Shown here piece by piece: positions 52,220 through 59,545 of a stretch of 64,000 bases of DNA. Positions within the stretch are counted from its first letter, which is position 1; the number at the start of each line of letters is the position of its first letter. This DNA is from Serinicoccus profundi (GTDB taxonomy: Bacteria > Actinomycetota > Actinomycetes > Actinomycetales > Dermatophilaceae). The translations under genes and the position numbers were made by a program. The notes under the pieces were generated by a model, which saw only the letters and a list, made by a program, of their open reading frames with translations, did not search any database and had not been told where the DNA came from. The stretch lies in the NCBI RefSeq assembly GCF_008001015.1, contig NZ_CP042862.1, forward strand, positions 1,488,001-1,552,000, read 5' to 3'.

Positions 52220-53281
52220 GTGACTGTGGTGGACGCGACGTTCCGGCGGCGTCTGCGCCGGGTGATCGCCCCCGTCCCCGGCGCGGTGCCCTTCGTGCGG
52301 CTCTCGGCGGAGACCGCGGTCGTCGCCTTCCGTTACCGCGCCACCGGGCTCGCCGCCGAGGCGGCCTTCTTCACCCTCCTGTCGCTCCCACCGCTGCTCG
52401 TGGCTCTCGTGGCGGGCGCCGGCTTCGCCTCGGAGTGGCTCGGCCCGCAGACGCTGCTGCGGATGAGCAGCGCCCTGGAGCAGTGGTCGCTGACCTTCCT
52501 CACTCCCGAGGCGGTCGAGCAGGTCATCATGCCGACCTTCGAGCAGACTCTCACTGCGCGCCGCGGTGACTACCTCTCCGTCGGCTTCCTCATCGCCCTG
52601 TGGTCGGGGTCCCGGGCGCTGCACATCTTCCTCGACGCGATCTCGATCATGTATGGACAAGGGGGCGCCCGCGGACCGGTGGGGGCCCGCGTGCTCTCGC
52701 TCACGGCATACCTCGCCTCGATCGTGGTCATGGGCCTCACGCTGCCGCTGCTGCTCATCGGACCGGGCTACCTGCTGCGCTGGCTGCCGACCGAGCTCGA
52801 CCTGCTCGTCGAGCTCTACTGGCCCCTCGTGGGCGTGCTCGGCATCGTCAGCCTCACGGGGCTCTTCCACGTCTCGACCCCGGTGCGCTCGCCGTTCTGG
52901 CGTGACCTGCCCGGAGCGCTGCTGACGATCGTCTTCTGGGTCATCAGCTCGATCCTCATCCGGCGGTGGGCCGAGATGGCGGCCGGCGGCTTCTCCGTCT
53001 TCGGGCCGCTCACCGCCCCGATCATCCTCATGGTCTACCTCTACTTCCTCTCCTTCGCGGTGCTCGTCGGCGCCTCGCTCAACGCGGCGATCCGCCGCCT
53101 CTGGCCGCCGCCGGAGTACCGCGGGCCCAAGGCGCGGGTCAACGAGTGGTGGGAGGAGCGGCGGGCGACGCGGGACGCCCGACGGGCCTCGCGGCGGGCG
53201 GAGCTCGCGGCTGACGCCCCGACGGATGAGGAGGAGGAGCGTCGGATCGCGGCCATGGACGGCATCCCGGGCCCGCGATGA
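52220..53281 (+). CDS. YihY/virulence factor BrkB family membrane protein
   Basis: 353 residues from GTG 52220. Six or so membrane segments: after an amphipathic N-terminus, AAEAAFFTLLSLPPLLVALVAGAGF, then YLSVGFLIALWSGSRALHIFLDAISIMYG, LTAYLASIVVMGLTLPLLLIG, YWPLVGVLGIVSLTGLFHV, FWVISSILIRRW and APIILMVYLYFLSFAVLVGASLNAAI, all family-typical. The C-terminal tail is highly charged and cytoplasmic. Function unknown; the old annotation as ribonuclease BN is discredited. The gene ends just before the tRNA promoter. Confidence 0.88.
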   Translation: MTVVDATFRRRLRRVIAPVPGAVPFVRLSAETAVVAFRYRATGLAAEAAFFTLLSLPPLLVALVAGAGFASEWLGPQTLLRMSSALEQWSLTFLTPEAVEQVIMPTFEQTLTARRGDYLSVGFLIALWSGSRALHIFLDAISIMYGQGGARGPVGARVLSLTAYLASIVVMGLTLPLLLIGPGYLLRWLPTELDLLVELYWPLVGVLGIVSLTGLFHVSTPVRSPFWRDLPGALLTIVFWVISSILIRRWAEMAAGGFSVFGPLTAPIILMVYLYFLSFAVLVGASLNAAIRRLWPPPEYRGPKARVNEWWEERRATRDARRASRRAELAADAPTDEEEERRIAAMDGIPGPR

Positions 53282-53300
53282 CACGGACGGCGGGGGAGAT

Positions 53301-53329
53301 TTGGAACCGCGCGAGACGTCGGCTAATGT
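53301..53329 (+). promoter_or_regulatory. Promoter of the tRNA cluster
   Basis: TTGGAA (53301-53306), 17 bp, TAATGT (53324-53329): a good sigma-70-type pair about 33 bp before tRNA-Gly. Confidence 0.6.
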
Positions 53330-53361
53330 TTCTTCTCGCGCCGCTGGTGACAGCGGAGCAG

Positions 53362-53434
53362 GCGGATGTAGCTCAGTTGGTAGAGCGCAACCTTGCCAAG
53401 GTTGAGGTCGCCGGTTCGAGCCCGGTCATCCGCT
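53362..53434 (+). tRNA. tRNA-Gly (GCC)
   Basis: 73 nt. Acceptor stem GCGGATG/CATCCGC, D-loop GCTCAGTTGGTAGAGC, anticodon stem-loop CAACC-TTGCCAA-GGTTG with anticodon GCC, T-arm GGTTCGAGCC. CCA is not encoded. Confidence 0.97.
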
Positions 53435-53461
53435 CTGAGGCAGCACCACCATATGCCTCAC

Positions 53462-53532
53462 GGTGGAGTGGCCGAGTGGCGAGGCAGCGGCCTGCAAAGC
53501 CGTATACACGGGTTCGAATCCCGTCTCCACCT
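53462..53532 (+). tRNA. tRNA-Cys (GCA)
   Basis: 71 nt. Acceptor stem GGTGGAG/CTCCACC, anticodon loop CTGCAAA with anticodon GCA, T-arm GGGTTCGAATCCC. CCA is not encoded. Confidence 0.96.
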
Positions 53533-53557
53533 CGCACACGCGGTCCCCACCGCGTAG

Positions 53558-53632
53558 GGACGATTGGCGCAGCGGTAGCGCGCTTCCTTGACACGGAAGA
53601 GGTCACTGGTTCGATCCCAGTATCGTCCACCA
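53558..53632 (+). tRNA. tRNA-Val (GAC)
   Basis: 75 nt including an encoded CCA. Acceptor stem GGACGAT/ATCGTCC, anticodon stem-loop CTTCC-TTGACAC-GGAAG with anticodon GAC, T-arm CTGGTTCGATCCCAG. Last gene of the cluster and next to the accessory region. Confidence 0.97.
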
Positions 53633-53639
53633 GTACAAC

Positions 53640-53677
53640 AAGCCCCTGACCAGCACATATGCCGGTCAGGGGCTTTG
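53640..53677 (+). terminator. Rho-independent-type terminator after the tRNA cluster
   Basis: AAGCCCCTGACC (53640-53651) pairs with GGTCAGGGGCTT (53664-53675) across a 12-nt loop; a short T run follows. Strong stem directly after tRNA-Val. Confidence 0.88.
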
Positions 53678-53692
53678 TCGTGGGCGAACGCC

Positions 53693-54124
53693 TCAGTCCC
53701 GTTCGTCTCTGACGTCTGCGAAGCTCGAGACCTCCCACCGCAGGATGGCGATGGCCTGGTCGGTATTCGCGAGCCAGCGGTCACGACTGTCCGGCGCGTC
53801 CCATTGACCCTCGAGGTCGCAGTGAGCCTCCCAGTACTCGTAACAGGACTGCAGTCGCTCCGTGAGGTCTGGCGACAACTCGTAGTCGCTGGGTTCCATG
53901 GCGTACTTGTCGGTTCCGTTCTCCCACAGCGGCCACGCGTGCCCGTAGTCGAACATGAACCGCACCACCCGCGCCATGCCGCATTCTGGCACAGCGGCAG
54001 AAGCGAGCTCCTCGGCGGAACTTTCGTCCGAATCCGCGCGTACCGCCCATGGTGAGGGCGTTGCGAGCCAGTCGATCGAAGTGAGCCATCTGCGGATGTC
54101 CGCGGCCGGGTAAGTGTTCGTCAA
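53693..54124 (-). CDS. Hypothetical protein, accessory region
   Basis: 143 residues from ATG 54124. Acidic and Trp-rich (IRRWLTSIDWLATPSPWAVRADSD, FMFDYGHAWPLWENGTDKYAMEPSDYELSPDLTERLQSCYEYWEAHCD). No signal peptide, no membrane segment, no family I can name. It is the first gene after the tRNA terminator, convergent with the cluster, with lower GC than the region before the tRNAs. Confidence 0.6.
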   Translation of the reverse strand: MTNTYPAADIRRWLTSIDWLATPSPWAVRADSDESSAEELASAAVPECGMARVVRFMFDYGHAWPLWENGTDKYAMEPSDYELSPDLTERLQSCYEYWEAHCDLEGQWDAPDSRDRWLANTDQAIAILRWEVSSFADVRDERD

Positions 54125-54154
54125 AGGAGCGGCCTGCGGTGAGTGGCCCGAGGC

Positions 54155-54451
54155 TTATGCGACGGCGTGGAAGGTGAGCTTGAGGCCTAGTGCCTCTGAG
54201 ACCCTCAGCACGGTGGACCAGGTGGGATTGCCCTGGTCAGACAGGGCCTTGTAGAGCCCGTCGCGGCTCATCCCGACTCGGCGGGCCAGTTCGCTCATGT
54301 TGCCCGAGCGGGCGATGACTCCGAGGGCGCGGGGCACTGCACTGGGGTCCTCAGCCGAATCTTCCAGAGCGATCTGCAGGTAGGCCGCGACGTCGTCGAT
54401 GTCGGCGAGGTAGTCGGCGGGCTCGAAGCGGGTGTATTTCTCAGTGGTCAT
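54155..54451 (-). CDS. HTH antitoxin of a HigBA/RelBE-like module
   Basis: 98 residues from ATG 54451. N-terminal FEPADYLADIDDVAAYLQIALEDS is typical of the addiction-module antidote family. The C-terminal helix-turn-helix is NMSELARRVGMSRDGLYKALSDQGNPTWSTVLRVSEALGLKLTF. It would neutralise the toxin encoded just upstream and repress the operon. The start overlaps the toxin's natural end by 11 nt. This gene is intact, whereas the toxin is interrupted. Confidence 0.88.
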   Translation of the reverse strand: MTTEKYTRFEPADYLADIDDVAAYLQIALEDSAEDPSAVPRALGVIARSGNMSELARRVGMSRDGLYKALSDQGNPTWSTVLRVSEALGLKLTFHAVA

Positions 54452-54779
54452 GATCGTCCTCCGTCGCGTGCCACTCGGCAGCGAGCTGGTGCGCCTTGGT
54501 GATGTCGCTCTGCTGCGTCGACTTGTCGCCTCCGCAGAGCAGGAGCAGCACACGGTTGCCGCGTTGTGCGTAGTAGACCCTGGAACCGGGTCCCTAGGTC
54601 AGCCGAAGTTCCAGGACGCCCTGACCGACCGTCTTGACGTCGCCGCCGCTGCCGTGGGCGAGGCGGTCGATCCTGGTCAGGATCCGCAGGCGTCCCTGTC
54701 TGTCCTTCAGCTTGCGCAACCACCGGTCGAAGTCGTCGGGTAGTGAAGACGTCGACCATGTGTCGACTATAGTCGACAC
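54441..54779 (-). pseudogene. HigB/RelE-like toxin with in-frame amber stop
   Basis: From GTG 54779 the frame encodes FDRWLRKLKDRQGRLRILTRIDRLAHG, then GDVKTVGQGVLELRLT, and meets TAG at 54594-54596. The same frame continues with GPGSRVYYAQRGNRVLLLLCGGDKSTQQSDITKAHQLAAEWH to TGA 54441-54443, total 112 codons plus stop. Both halves match phage-derived Gp49-like HigB toxins, which usually read ELR..YGPGYRVYYAQ here, so the amber replaces one residue (probably Tyr or Asp). One base substitution disarms the toxin while the antitoxin is kept. Translation readthrough or sequencing error are the alternatives. Confidence 0.8.
54760..54779. promoter_or_regulatory. 20-bp perfect palindrome, toxin-antitoxin operator
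   Basis: GTGTCGACTATAGTCGACAC is a perfect palindrome that overlaps the toxin start codon and contains a TATAGT -10-like hexamer. Antitoxin autorepression through such sites is standard for these modules; binding here is inference. Confidence 0.6.
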
Positions 54780-54834
54780 CGCTATGGCCCTCCAGGTCTC
54801 GATCTGGGGCGCCCTCGACACGCTGCGCGGCATG

Positions 54835-55209
54835 TCAGATTGTTGCCGGTTTGATCTCGAAGAGCTCGCAGTCGGTGTCCATGTATCTCGTGGTCTGGCC
54901 GAGGTGGCGCATGCCGACCCGGCGGCAAACGGCCCGTGAGGCGGCATTGTCGGGGTGAGTGACGGCGATGATGCGGCGCTGCCCCCGGGCAAGTGTGTCA
55001 GTGATGATCCAGATGCCGTGGATCGGGTGATCGCTGATGCGTCGTCGGCGACCGATAGATGCCAGCGCGTCGTCTCGTGAGTCGAGCGTGGACGGGTCAG
55101 CCCCCAGGTAACGCACGACGTCCCAACGCCCTTCGAGGTTGAGCAGGAAGTCGACATCATCGGGCTCCCACGGTCGCAGGATCAGCCGGGCGGTGGTGAT
55201 GGTCCTCAT
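54835..55209 (-). pseudogene. GNAT acetyltransferase with internal deletion
   Basis: 124 residues from ATG 55209. The N-terminus (MRTITTARLILRPWEPDDVDFLLNL) and C-terminus (IIAVTHPDNAASRAVCRRVGMRHLGQTTRYMDTDCELFEI) match RimJ/RimL-like GNAT enzymes, which are about 170-180 residues. The roughly 50 residues between IWIITD and RGQRRI, including the acetyl-CoA pyrophosphate-binding loop, are missing. The frame stays open, so a small protein may be made, but it cannot be a normal acetyltransferase. Confidence 0.7.
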
Positions 55210-55278
55210 GGGCGCAACGTACGCGGAACAAGTTCAGCCGTCACTCGATTTCCGGGGGGCGGTCTGAAAGAATCGAGC

Positions 55279-55579
55279 ATGCCTTGGAAGCCACCGCCCG
55301 CAGAGGCATGTGATGCGCGTCTTGACCCGTTCCGTGATCGCGCAGGGCTCGTGCTCGAAGATGGCGGAGTGGAGTACGCACGTGTCTACCTGGAGGCGGA
55401 GACGTTCTTCGGCCTGAACTAGAGCAGGACATCGCTGAGTTCAAGGCTACATGTTGTTCGCCGATGACTGGCTCAGCGGATGTTTCCAGTACGTAGGCGT
55501 CGAGTACCACGTCGTATGGCTGAGCAGGGAGGAGTCTCGACGGGTCCGGGATGAAACCTTCGACCCCTCGCCGGACTGA
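55279..55579 (+). pseudogene. Degraded small coding region
   Basis: ORF 55279-55422 (47 codons, MPWKPPPAEACDARLDPFRDRAGLV...) is followed in other frames by LEQDIAEFKA and by 55451-55579 (ADDWLSGCFQYVGVEYHVVWLSREE). Together they look like one former gene broken by frameshifts. No family recognised. Low confidence in both boundaries and origin. Confidence 0.3.
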
Positions 55580-55709
55580 TGGGCCACACTCGCAGCGGCA
55601 GATGGCGCGTTTATCCTCGGTGGAGGTGGCATGGGGCTGCCGAGAGCCGGACTATGCGAGCGAGGCCCACCCCCCAGGCGGTCTGCTGGGCGGGTGTCAT
55701 ACTGGGGCG

Positions 55710-56291
55710 ATGCTTGTGCTGCTGTTCGGGCCTCCCGCTGTCGGAAAGATGACGGTAGGCCGTTCAGTCGCTGCGAACAGTTAGTTCCGCTTGTTCCACA
55801 ACCACATGACGATCGAACCGCTCCTCGAGACCTTCGGCTACGGGACCCCGCCCTTCAACATTCTCAATACCGAGTTCCGACGCCGCGTGTTAGAGGAAGC
55901 CGCCCAGCATGACATCGATCTGATCTTCTCCATCGTCTGGGCGCCCGACTCCCAGGACGATCTAGCGGAGATCGCCTCGTACATCAGCATCTTCGAGAAC
56001 GTTGCCTTCGTAGAGCTGCGGGCAGATCTGAACACGCGGTTGCGGCGTAACTGTACGGACGAGCGACTCCTGCACAAGGCATCGAAAAGAGATGTCGAAT
56101 GGTCGGACGACAACGTGAGGCAGATGGAGACCGACTGGCAGATGACCTCTGTCGATGGTCACGGCGTGGCCAGCGAGCTCCTCGCTCAGCACCCACACTT
56201 AGTTCTGGACACGGTTGGCGTATCGCCGGCGGAGTCCGCCGCAAGAGTCATCGAGTGGGTCAACGCCACACGCGAGACGCCCATCAGCTGA
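55710..56291 (+). pseudogene. P-loop kinase (shikimate/zeta-kinase-like AAA protein) with in-frame amber stop
   Basis: ATG 55710 follows CATACT by 6 nt. The frame begins MLVLLFGPPAVGKMTVGRSV (Walker A) and meets TAG at 55782-55784. It continues in the same frame with FRLFHNHMTIEPLLETFGYGTPPFNILNTEFRRRVLEEAA and IFSIVWAPDSQDDLAEIASYISIFENVAFVELRADLNTRLRRN to 56291 (193 codons plus stop in all). Homologous small kinases have an unbroken GKMTVGR...GFRLFHNHMT. A single base change separates the P-loop from the rest. Second in-frame TAG in this island. Confidence 0.75.
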
Positions 56292-56301
56292 ACTCGGACG
56301 C

Positions 56302-56538
56302 GTGGAGATCCGAGATTCGGCGCGTAAGCGCGGGATCGTGGACGAGGAGATCGAGCACGCGTGGCTGAACGCGATGAGAGTGGTCGAATACGAGTACGCC
56401 GGTGAGGACCGGCTGCTGGTGATCGGAGCAGACCAGCATGGCCACCTGCTTGAGCTCGTGGCAGTGCCCGCAGGTGAGCCGACCCGGATCATCCACGCAG
56501 ATCGGCTGAGACCGAAGTTCTATGACTACCTGAGGTGA
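56302..56538 (+). CDS. Small toxin-like protein of a two-gene module
   Basis: 78 residues from GTG 56302. [53 protein letters not shown]...[15 protein letters not shown] resembles BrnT-like/DUF4258-like small proteins that pair with a short partner encoded directly downstream. The pairing with the gene at 56548 (9 bp gap, GGAGAAG as ribosome site) supports a toxin-antitoxin-type module. The biochemical activity is not proven for this subfamily. Confidence 0.6.
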   Translation: MEIRDSARKRGIVDEEIEHAWLNAMRVVEYEYAGEDRLLVIGADQHGHLLELVAVPAGEPTRIIHADRLRPKFYDYLR

Positions 56539-56547
56539 GGAGAAGCG

Positions 56548-56789
56548 ATGACTGTCACGAAGCACGATGACTCGACCGGGCTGGGCCAGGTTGAGGTTGA
56601 CACGCACCCGGCTCGCGACGCGGTGCACTTCCGCCGGATCCTTGCTGCCCGCAAGTCCATGGCGGATGCGGAGCAGGAGTTGCGAGACGCGGTCAAGGAC
56701 GCACGCGAGGCGGGTGACTCCTGGACCATGATCGGCGCCGCGCTCGACACCACCGCCAGGCCGCTTACCAGCGCTTCGGCCGAGACTGA
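56548..56789 (+). pseudogene. Partner (antitoxin-like) gene with frameshift in its HTH-like end
   Basis: From ATG 56548 the frame encodes RDAVHFRRILAARKSMADAEQELRDAVKDAREAGDSWTMIGAALDTT. Near 56753 one C appears to be missing. After the shift the frame reads RQAAYQRFGRD and stops at TGA 56787-56789, which is the usual end of this SWxxIGxALGxTRQAAYQRFG family. Without the shift an aberrant tail runs on. Real mutation or a sequencing error in a C run are both possible. Confidence 0.6.
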
Positions 56790-56834
56790 CCACACGAAGA
56801 GCGGCATTATGCACGTGATGGGGGTGGGGGTGGT

Positions 56835-58130
56835 TCATGATGCTTCGCCGTTCTCGAGGTTGTTCAGGAGCTGGGTGAAGAGCTGGGCTCGGTGGGTCTG
56901 GCCCTTGGCGTGGGCGTCGTCCTGCTGGGCCTGGAGAGTGGGGCGAAAGGCGATGGTGGTCTGGAAGAAGGTGCAGGTCTCGCAGATCGACTCGAAGGCG
57001 CAGTCGAGCTCGGGGGGCCTGGTGCAGTAGCCGTTGCCGAGCATTCGGGAGTGCTCGCGACGGAGGCGGGCCATGTTGGGTCCGAGGGCGTCGGCGGGCA
57101 GCTGGGCGGGGTCGTTGTAGAGGGCGTCGACCTTGTCGGTGACGGCGAAGTACTCCTCCGCGACGGTGCGGTTGGCGATGCGGGCGTAGCGCAGGGTCAT
57201 GTCCATCGAGGAGTGGCCTAGCATCGCGGCGATGGCTTCCAGGGACATGCCGCGGTTGATGGCCTGGGTGGCCAGGGTGTGGCGCAGCTGGTGGGGGTGG
57301 ATGTGGCCCAGCCCGGCGGCGGCGCCGGCCTTGTTGATCATCCGGGTGACGGTGTGCCGGTCCAGCGCCCGGCCGTTCTCCCTGGGCAGCAGCAGCGGGT
57401 GGGTGGGGTCGACGTGGGTGGCCCGGTAGTCCTGGATCAGAGTCACCACGTGCGGGTGCAGGGGCAGGTAGCGGTCCTGGTGCAGCTTGCCGACCGGGAC
57501 GTGCAGCCAGGGTCCGGCGCCGATGTGCACGAGCGCGTCGGCGGGCAGCGCGGTGTACTCGCTGACCCGCAGACCGGTGCGCAGCAGCACCTCCACGGTC
57601 ACGCGCAGCAGCATCCGGGGCTGGGCCTGGGCGGCGCGCAGCAGCCGGGCGGCGCTCGGGTCGTCCAGTGCTTTGGGCAGGGGCCGGTCCTGGCGGGGCA
57701 GGTCCCCGGAGAACATCGGCACCCGGGCCGGGGCGTCGTCCCAGTCCCACTCGGCGATCCGGATGAAGAACATCCGCAGCGTGCCGAGCCGGCCGGCGAT
57801 GGTGGCCAGGCCCAGCGGGGCGCCGCCGCGGCCGGGGCGTGCGGCCAGCCACGGCTTGTAGGCCTCGATGGTGGACCGGTCGATGTCGGCCACGCAGGCC
57901 AGGGCCGGGGTGTGGGTGAGCAGGTAGGTGGCGAAGCAGCGCAGCGACTGGTCGGCGCCGTTGACGCTGCCCGGGCGCAGCACGCAGGCGATCTGGGTCA
58001 GGTAGGCCTGCATGGTGGCCGCGACCATGGGCAGCTCGGCGGCGATCTGGTCCCAGGTCGCGACCGGTGCGGCGCCGCCGCGCTGGTCCTGCCCGGGGTC
58101 GAACCGGACCGGCAGAGCGGTGGTGCTCAT
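56835..58130 (-). CDS. Tyrosine recombinase (second gene of pair) with C-terminal Cys cluster
   Basis: 431 residues from ATG 58130. N-terminal SAM-like core-binding domain (about 35-140), then a catalytic domain with Arg in RTGLRVSEYTAL, Lys in VPVGKLHQDRYLPL, His-x-x-Arg in HPHQLRHTLATQAI, LGHSSMDMTLRYARI and the tyrosine in a following YF or RYA position. A C-terminal tail has four cysteines in GYCTRPPELDCAFESICETCTFF, suggesting a small zinc or DNA-binding knuckle. It overlaps the upstream recombinase by 4 nt (ATGA). Strand exchange at the flanking 13-bp repeats is likely but unproven. Confidence 0.88.
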   Translation of the reverse strand: MSTTALPVRFDPGQDQRGGAAPVATWDQIAAELPMVAATMQAYLTQIACVLRPGSVNGADQSLRCFATYLLTHTPALACVADIDRSTIEAYKPWLAARPGRGGAPLGLATIAGRLGTLRMFFIRIAEWDWDDAPARVPMFSGDLPRQDRPLPKALDDPSAARLLRAAQAQPRMLLRVTVEVLLRTGLRVSEYTALPADALVHIGAGPWLHVPVGKLHQDRYLPLHPHVVTLIQDYRATHVDPTHPLLLPRENGRALDRHTVTRMINKAGAAAGLGHIHPHQLRHTLATQAINRGMSLEAIAAMLGHSSMDMTLRYARIANRTVAEEYFAVTDKVDALYNDPAQLPADALGPNMARLRREHSRMLGNGYCTRPPELDCAFESICETCTFFQTTIAFRPTLQAQQDDAHAKGQTHRAQLFTQLLNNLENGEAS

Positions 58131-59233
58131 CGCAGCCTCCGGAACCCCGGCAGCGCCGGTCGCTCACCGGCGGGCGGTGTGAGGGTCGGGAGGGCGCCGG
58201 GGGTGCCGGCGAAGACCTGGGCGTCGATGACCTCGGCGGCCCTGCGGTACTGGGAGGCCAACCAGTCGTCGGCCAGGTGCAGGTAGATCCGGGTGGACTC
58301 GATCGAGGCGTGCCCGGCCTGTGCCTGGACGGCCTCCAGGGCCATCCCGGCCTCCCGCAGCCGGGTCAGGCAGGTGTGCCGCAGCTCGTGGCAGGTGCCG
58401 TGGGACAGGCCCGCGCGGGCCCGGGCACCGGTCAGGACCTGGTCGATGCCGCGCACGGTCAGCGGTTGCCCGCGGGTGGGACCCTTGAGCACGACGAACA
58501 ACCGGTCGGTCGCGGCGTCGGCGGGACGTTCGGTGGTCAGGTAGTCGGCGACCGCGGTGAAGAACCTGGCCGAGACGGGCACGATGCGTTGCCGTCCGCC
58601 CTTGCCCTCGGCGATGAACACCCGCCGTTCGGCGAGGCGCAGGTCTTCCAGGCGCAGGCCCAGGACCTCGCAGCGGCGCAGCCCGCCGAGCACCATCGCC
58701 GCGACCATGGCCCGGTCCCGGTGGGTGCGCAGGGCGCCGGTGAGGGCGTCGACCTCGGCTGGGGCCAGGATCTGCGGCAGGGACCGGACCCGCCTGGTCA
58801 ACGGCACGCCCTGGGAGGGCCGGGATCTCTCCCGGCGGGTCGGCAGCCCCCGGGGAACCGGGTTGGTGACCACGTCCCCGCGGACCTGCAAGAAGGCGTA
58901 GAACCCGGAGATCGTGGAGACCCGCCGGGCGATCGTGGCCGGCCCGACCCCGCCACCACCGTGCCGGGGCAGGCCCTGGACGACGCCGGCGGGCCGGCCG
59001 GTGCGCTGGGCGGTGATGAAGGCGAGCACGTCGGCCGGGACCGCCTCGGTCGGGTCCTTGCCGAGCACGCCCAGGAAGATCCTCAGGTCGTACGCCGCGG
59101 CCAGGACCGTGTTCGGCCGGCACCGCCCGGACAGGAAGTCCAGGTAGTCGTCCGCGCAGGCGACCCCGACCCGCAGCAGCACCTCACCCGAGGGCCCTCG
59201 CGACCTGACCAGACACGGATCCAGACCCGACAT
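58127..59233 (-). CDS. Tyrosine recombinase (first gene of pair)
   Basis: 368 residues from ATG 59233, chosen for GGGAGG 7 nt upstream; an in-frame ATG exists at 59260 and the open frame goes further. Core-binding domain with DDYLDFLSGRCRPNTVLAAAYDLRIFL. Catalytic domain: Arg in LGGLRRCEVLGLRLEDL, Lys in EGKGGRQRIVPV, His-x-x-Arg in CHELRHTCLTRL, QAGHASIESTRIYLHL with the nucleophile Tyr in the last segment. Very high GC unlike the surrounding island genes. The protein partner is encoded directly downstream. Confidence 0.88.
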   Translation of the reverse strand: MSGLDPCLVRSRGPSGEVLLRVGVACADDYLDFLSGRCRPNTVLAAAYDLRIFLGVLGKDPTEAVPADVLAFITAQRTGRPAGVVQGLPRHGGGGVGPATIARRVSTISGFYAFLQVRGDVVTNPVPRGLPTRRERSRPSQGVPLTRRVRSLPQILAPAEVDALTGALRTHRDRAMVAAMVLGGLRRCEVLGLRLEDLRLAERRVFIAEGKGGRQRIVPVSARFFTAVADYLTTERPADAATDRLFVVLKGPTRGQPLTVRGIDQVLTGARARAGLSHGTCHELRHTCLTRLREAGMALEAVQAQAGHASIESTRIYLHLADDWLASQYRRAAEVIDAQVFAGTPGALPTLTPPAGERPALPGFRRLR

Positions 59234-59536
59234 GTCACGACCTCCCGGTCCCTCGACCATCAGCCACACCGGCTGGTCGAAATCTCCCGGAAGATCACGT
59301 GCATAACAAGCAGATGCGTGCGTTCGTGTGGATCTCATTGAGCGCCTCGATGCTCCTAGGGTCGAGCCCACACCTCGGCAGGTGGGGCCCATCGGAGCCA
59401 AAGAAGACGGTTCGAGCACCCGCAGCGCGACCCGCGGCGTCCCCAACCTCACCCGAGCACTCATCAAGACCTGGGGATCCCAGATCCGAATGAACCCTGG
59501 ATCGTGAAGAGCCCTACTAGCTAGTCGGCCTTGCCA
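59234..59536. other. Gap between recombinase pair and IS256 element
   Basis: Holds the right 13-bp inverted repeat (59294-59306) of the recombinase element. Beyond it I see no credible gene, RNA or clear promoter up to the IS256 target duplication. Confidence 0.5.
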
Positions 59537-59545
59537 GATCCCCCA

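Larger units (their letters stand above)
56807..59306 (-). mobile_element. Element with two tyrosine recombinases bounded by 13-bp inverted repeats
   Basis: TTATGCACGTGAT at 56807-56819 is repeated as its exact reverse complement at 59294-59306. Between them lie only two overlapping tyrosine recombinase genes. The repeats sit 15 bp after the end of one gene and about 60 bp before the start of the other, so they are probably the ends or crossover sites of a 2.5-kb mobile unit. It resembles recombinase-in-trio elements but has two recombinases rather than three. Confidence 0.6.

Noticed and set aside
824-52720. GTATGCC as a Chi- or KOPS-like polar motif
   Set aside because: Both orientations are common (about 34 to 24) across the window, so no clear polarity is visible in this stretch.
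53278-53649. 123-codon plus-strand reading frame across the tRNA genes
   Set aside because: It covers the tRNA promoter and three clear tRNA genes; not a protein gene.
54634-54939. Plus-strand frame opposite the toxin and acetyltransferase remnants
   Set aside because: It is antisense to two recognisable gene remnants, with no family similarity or ribosome site.
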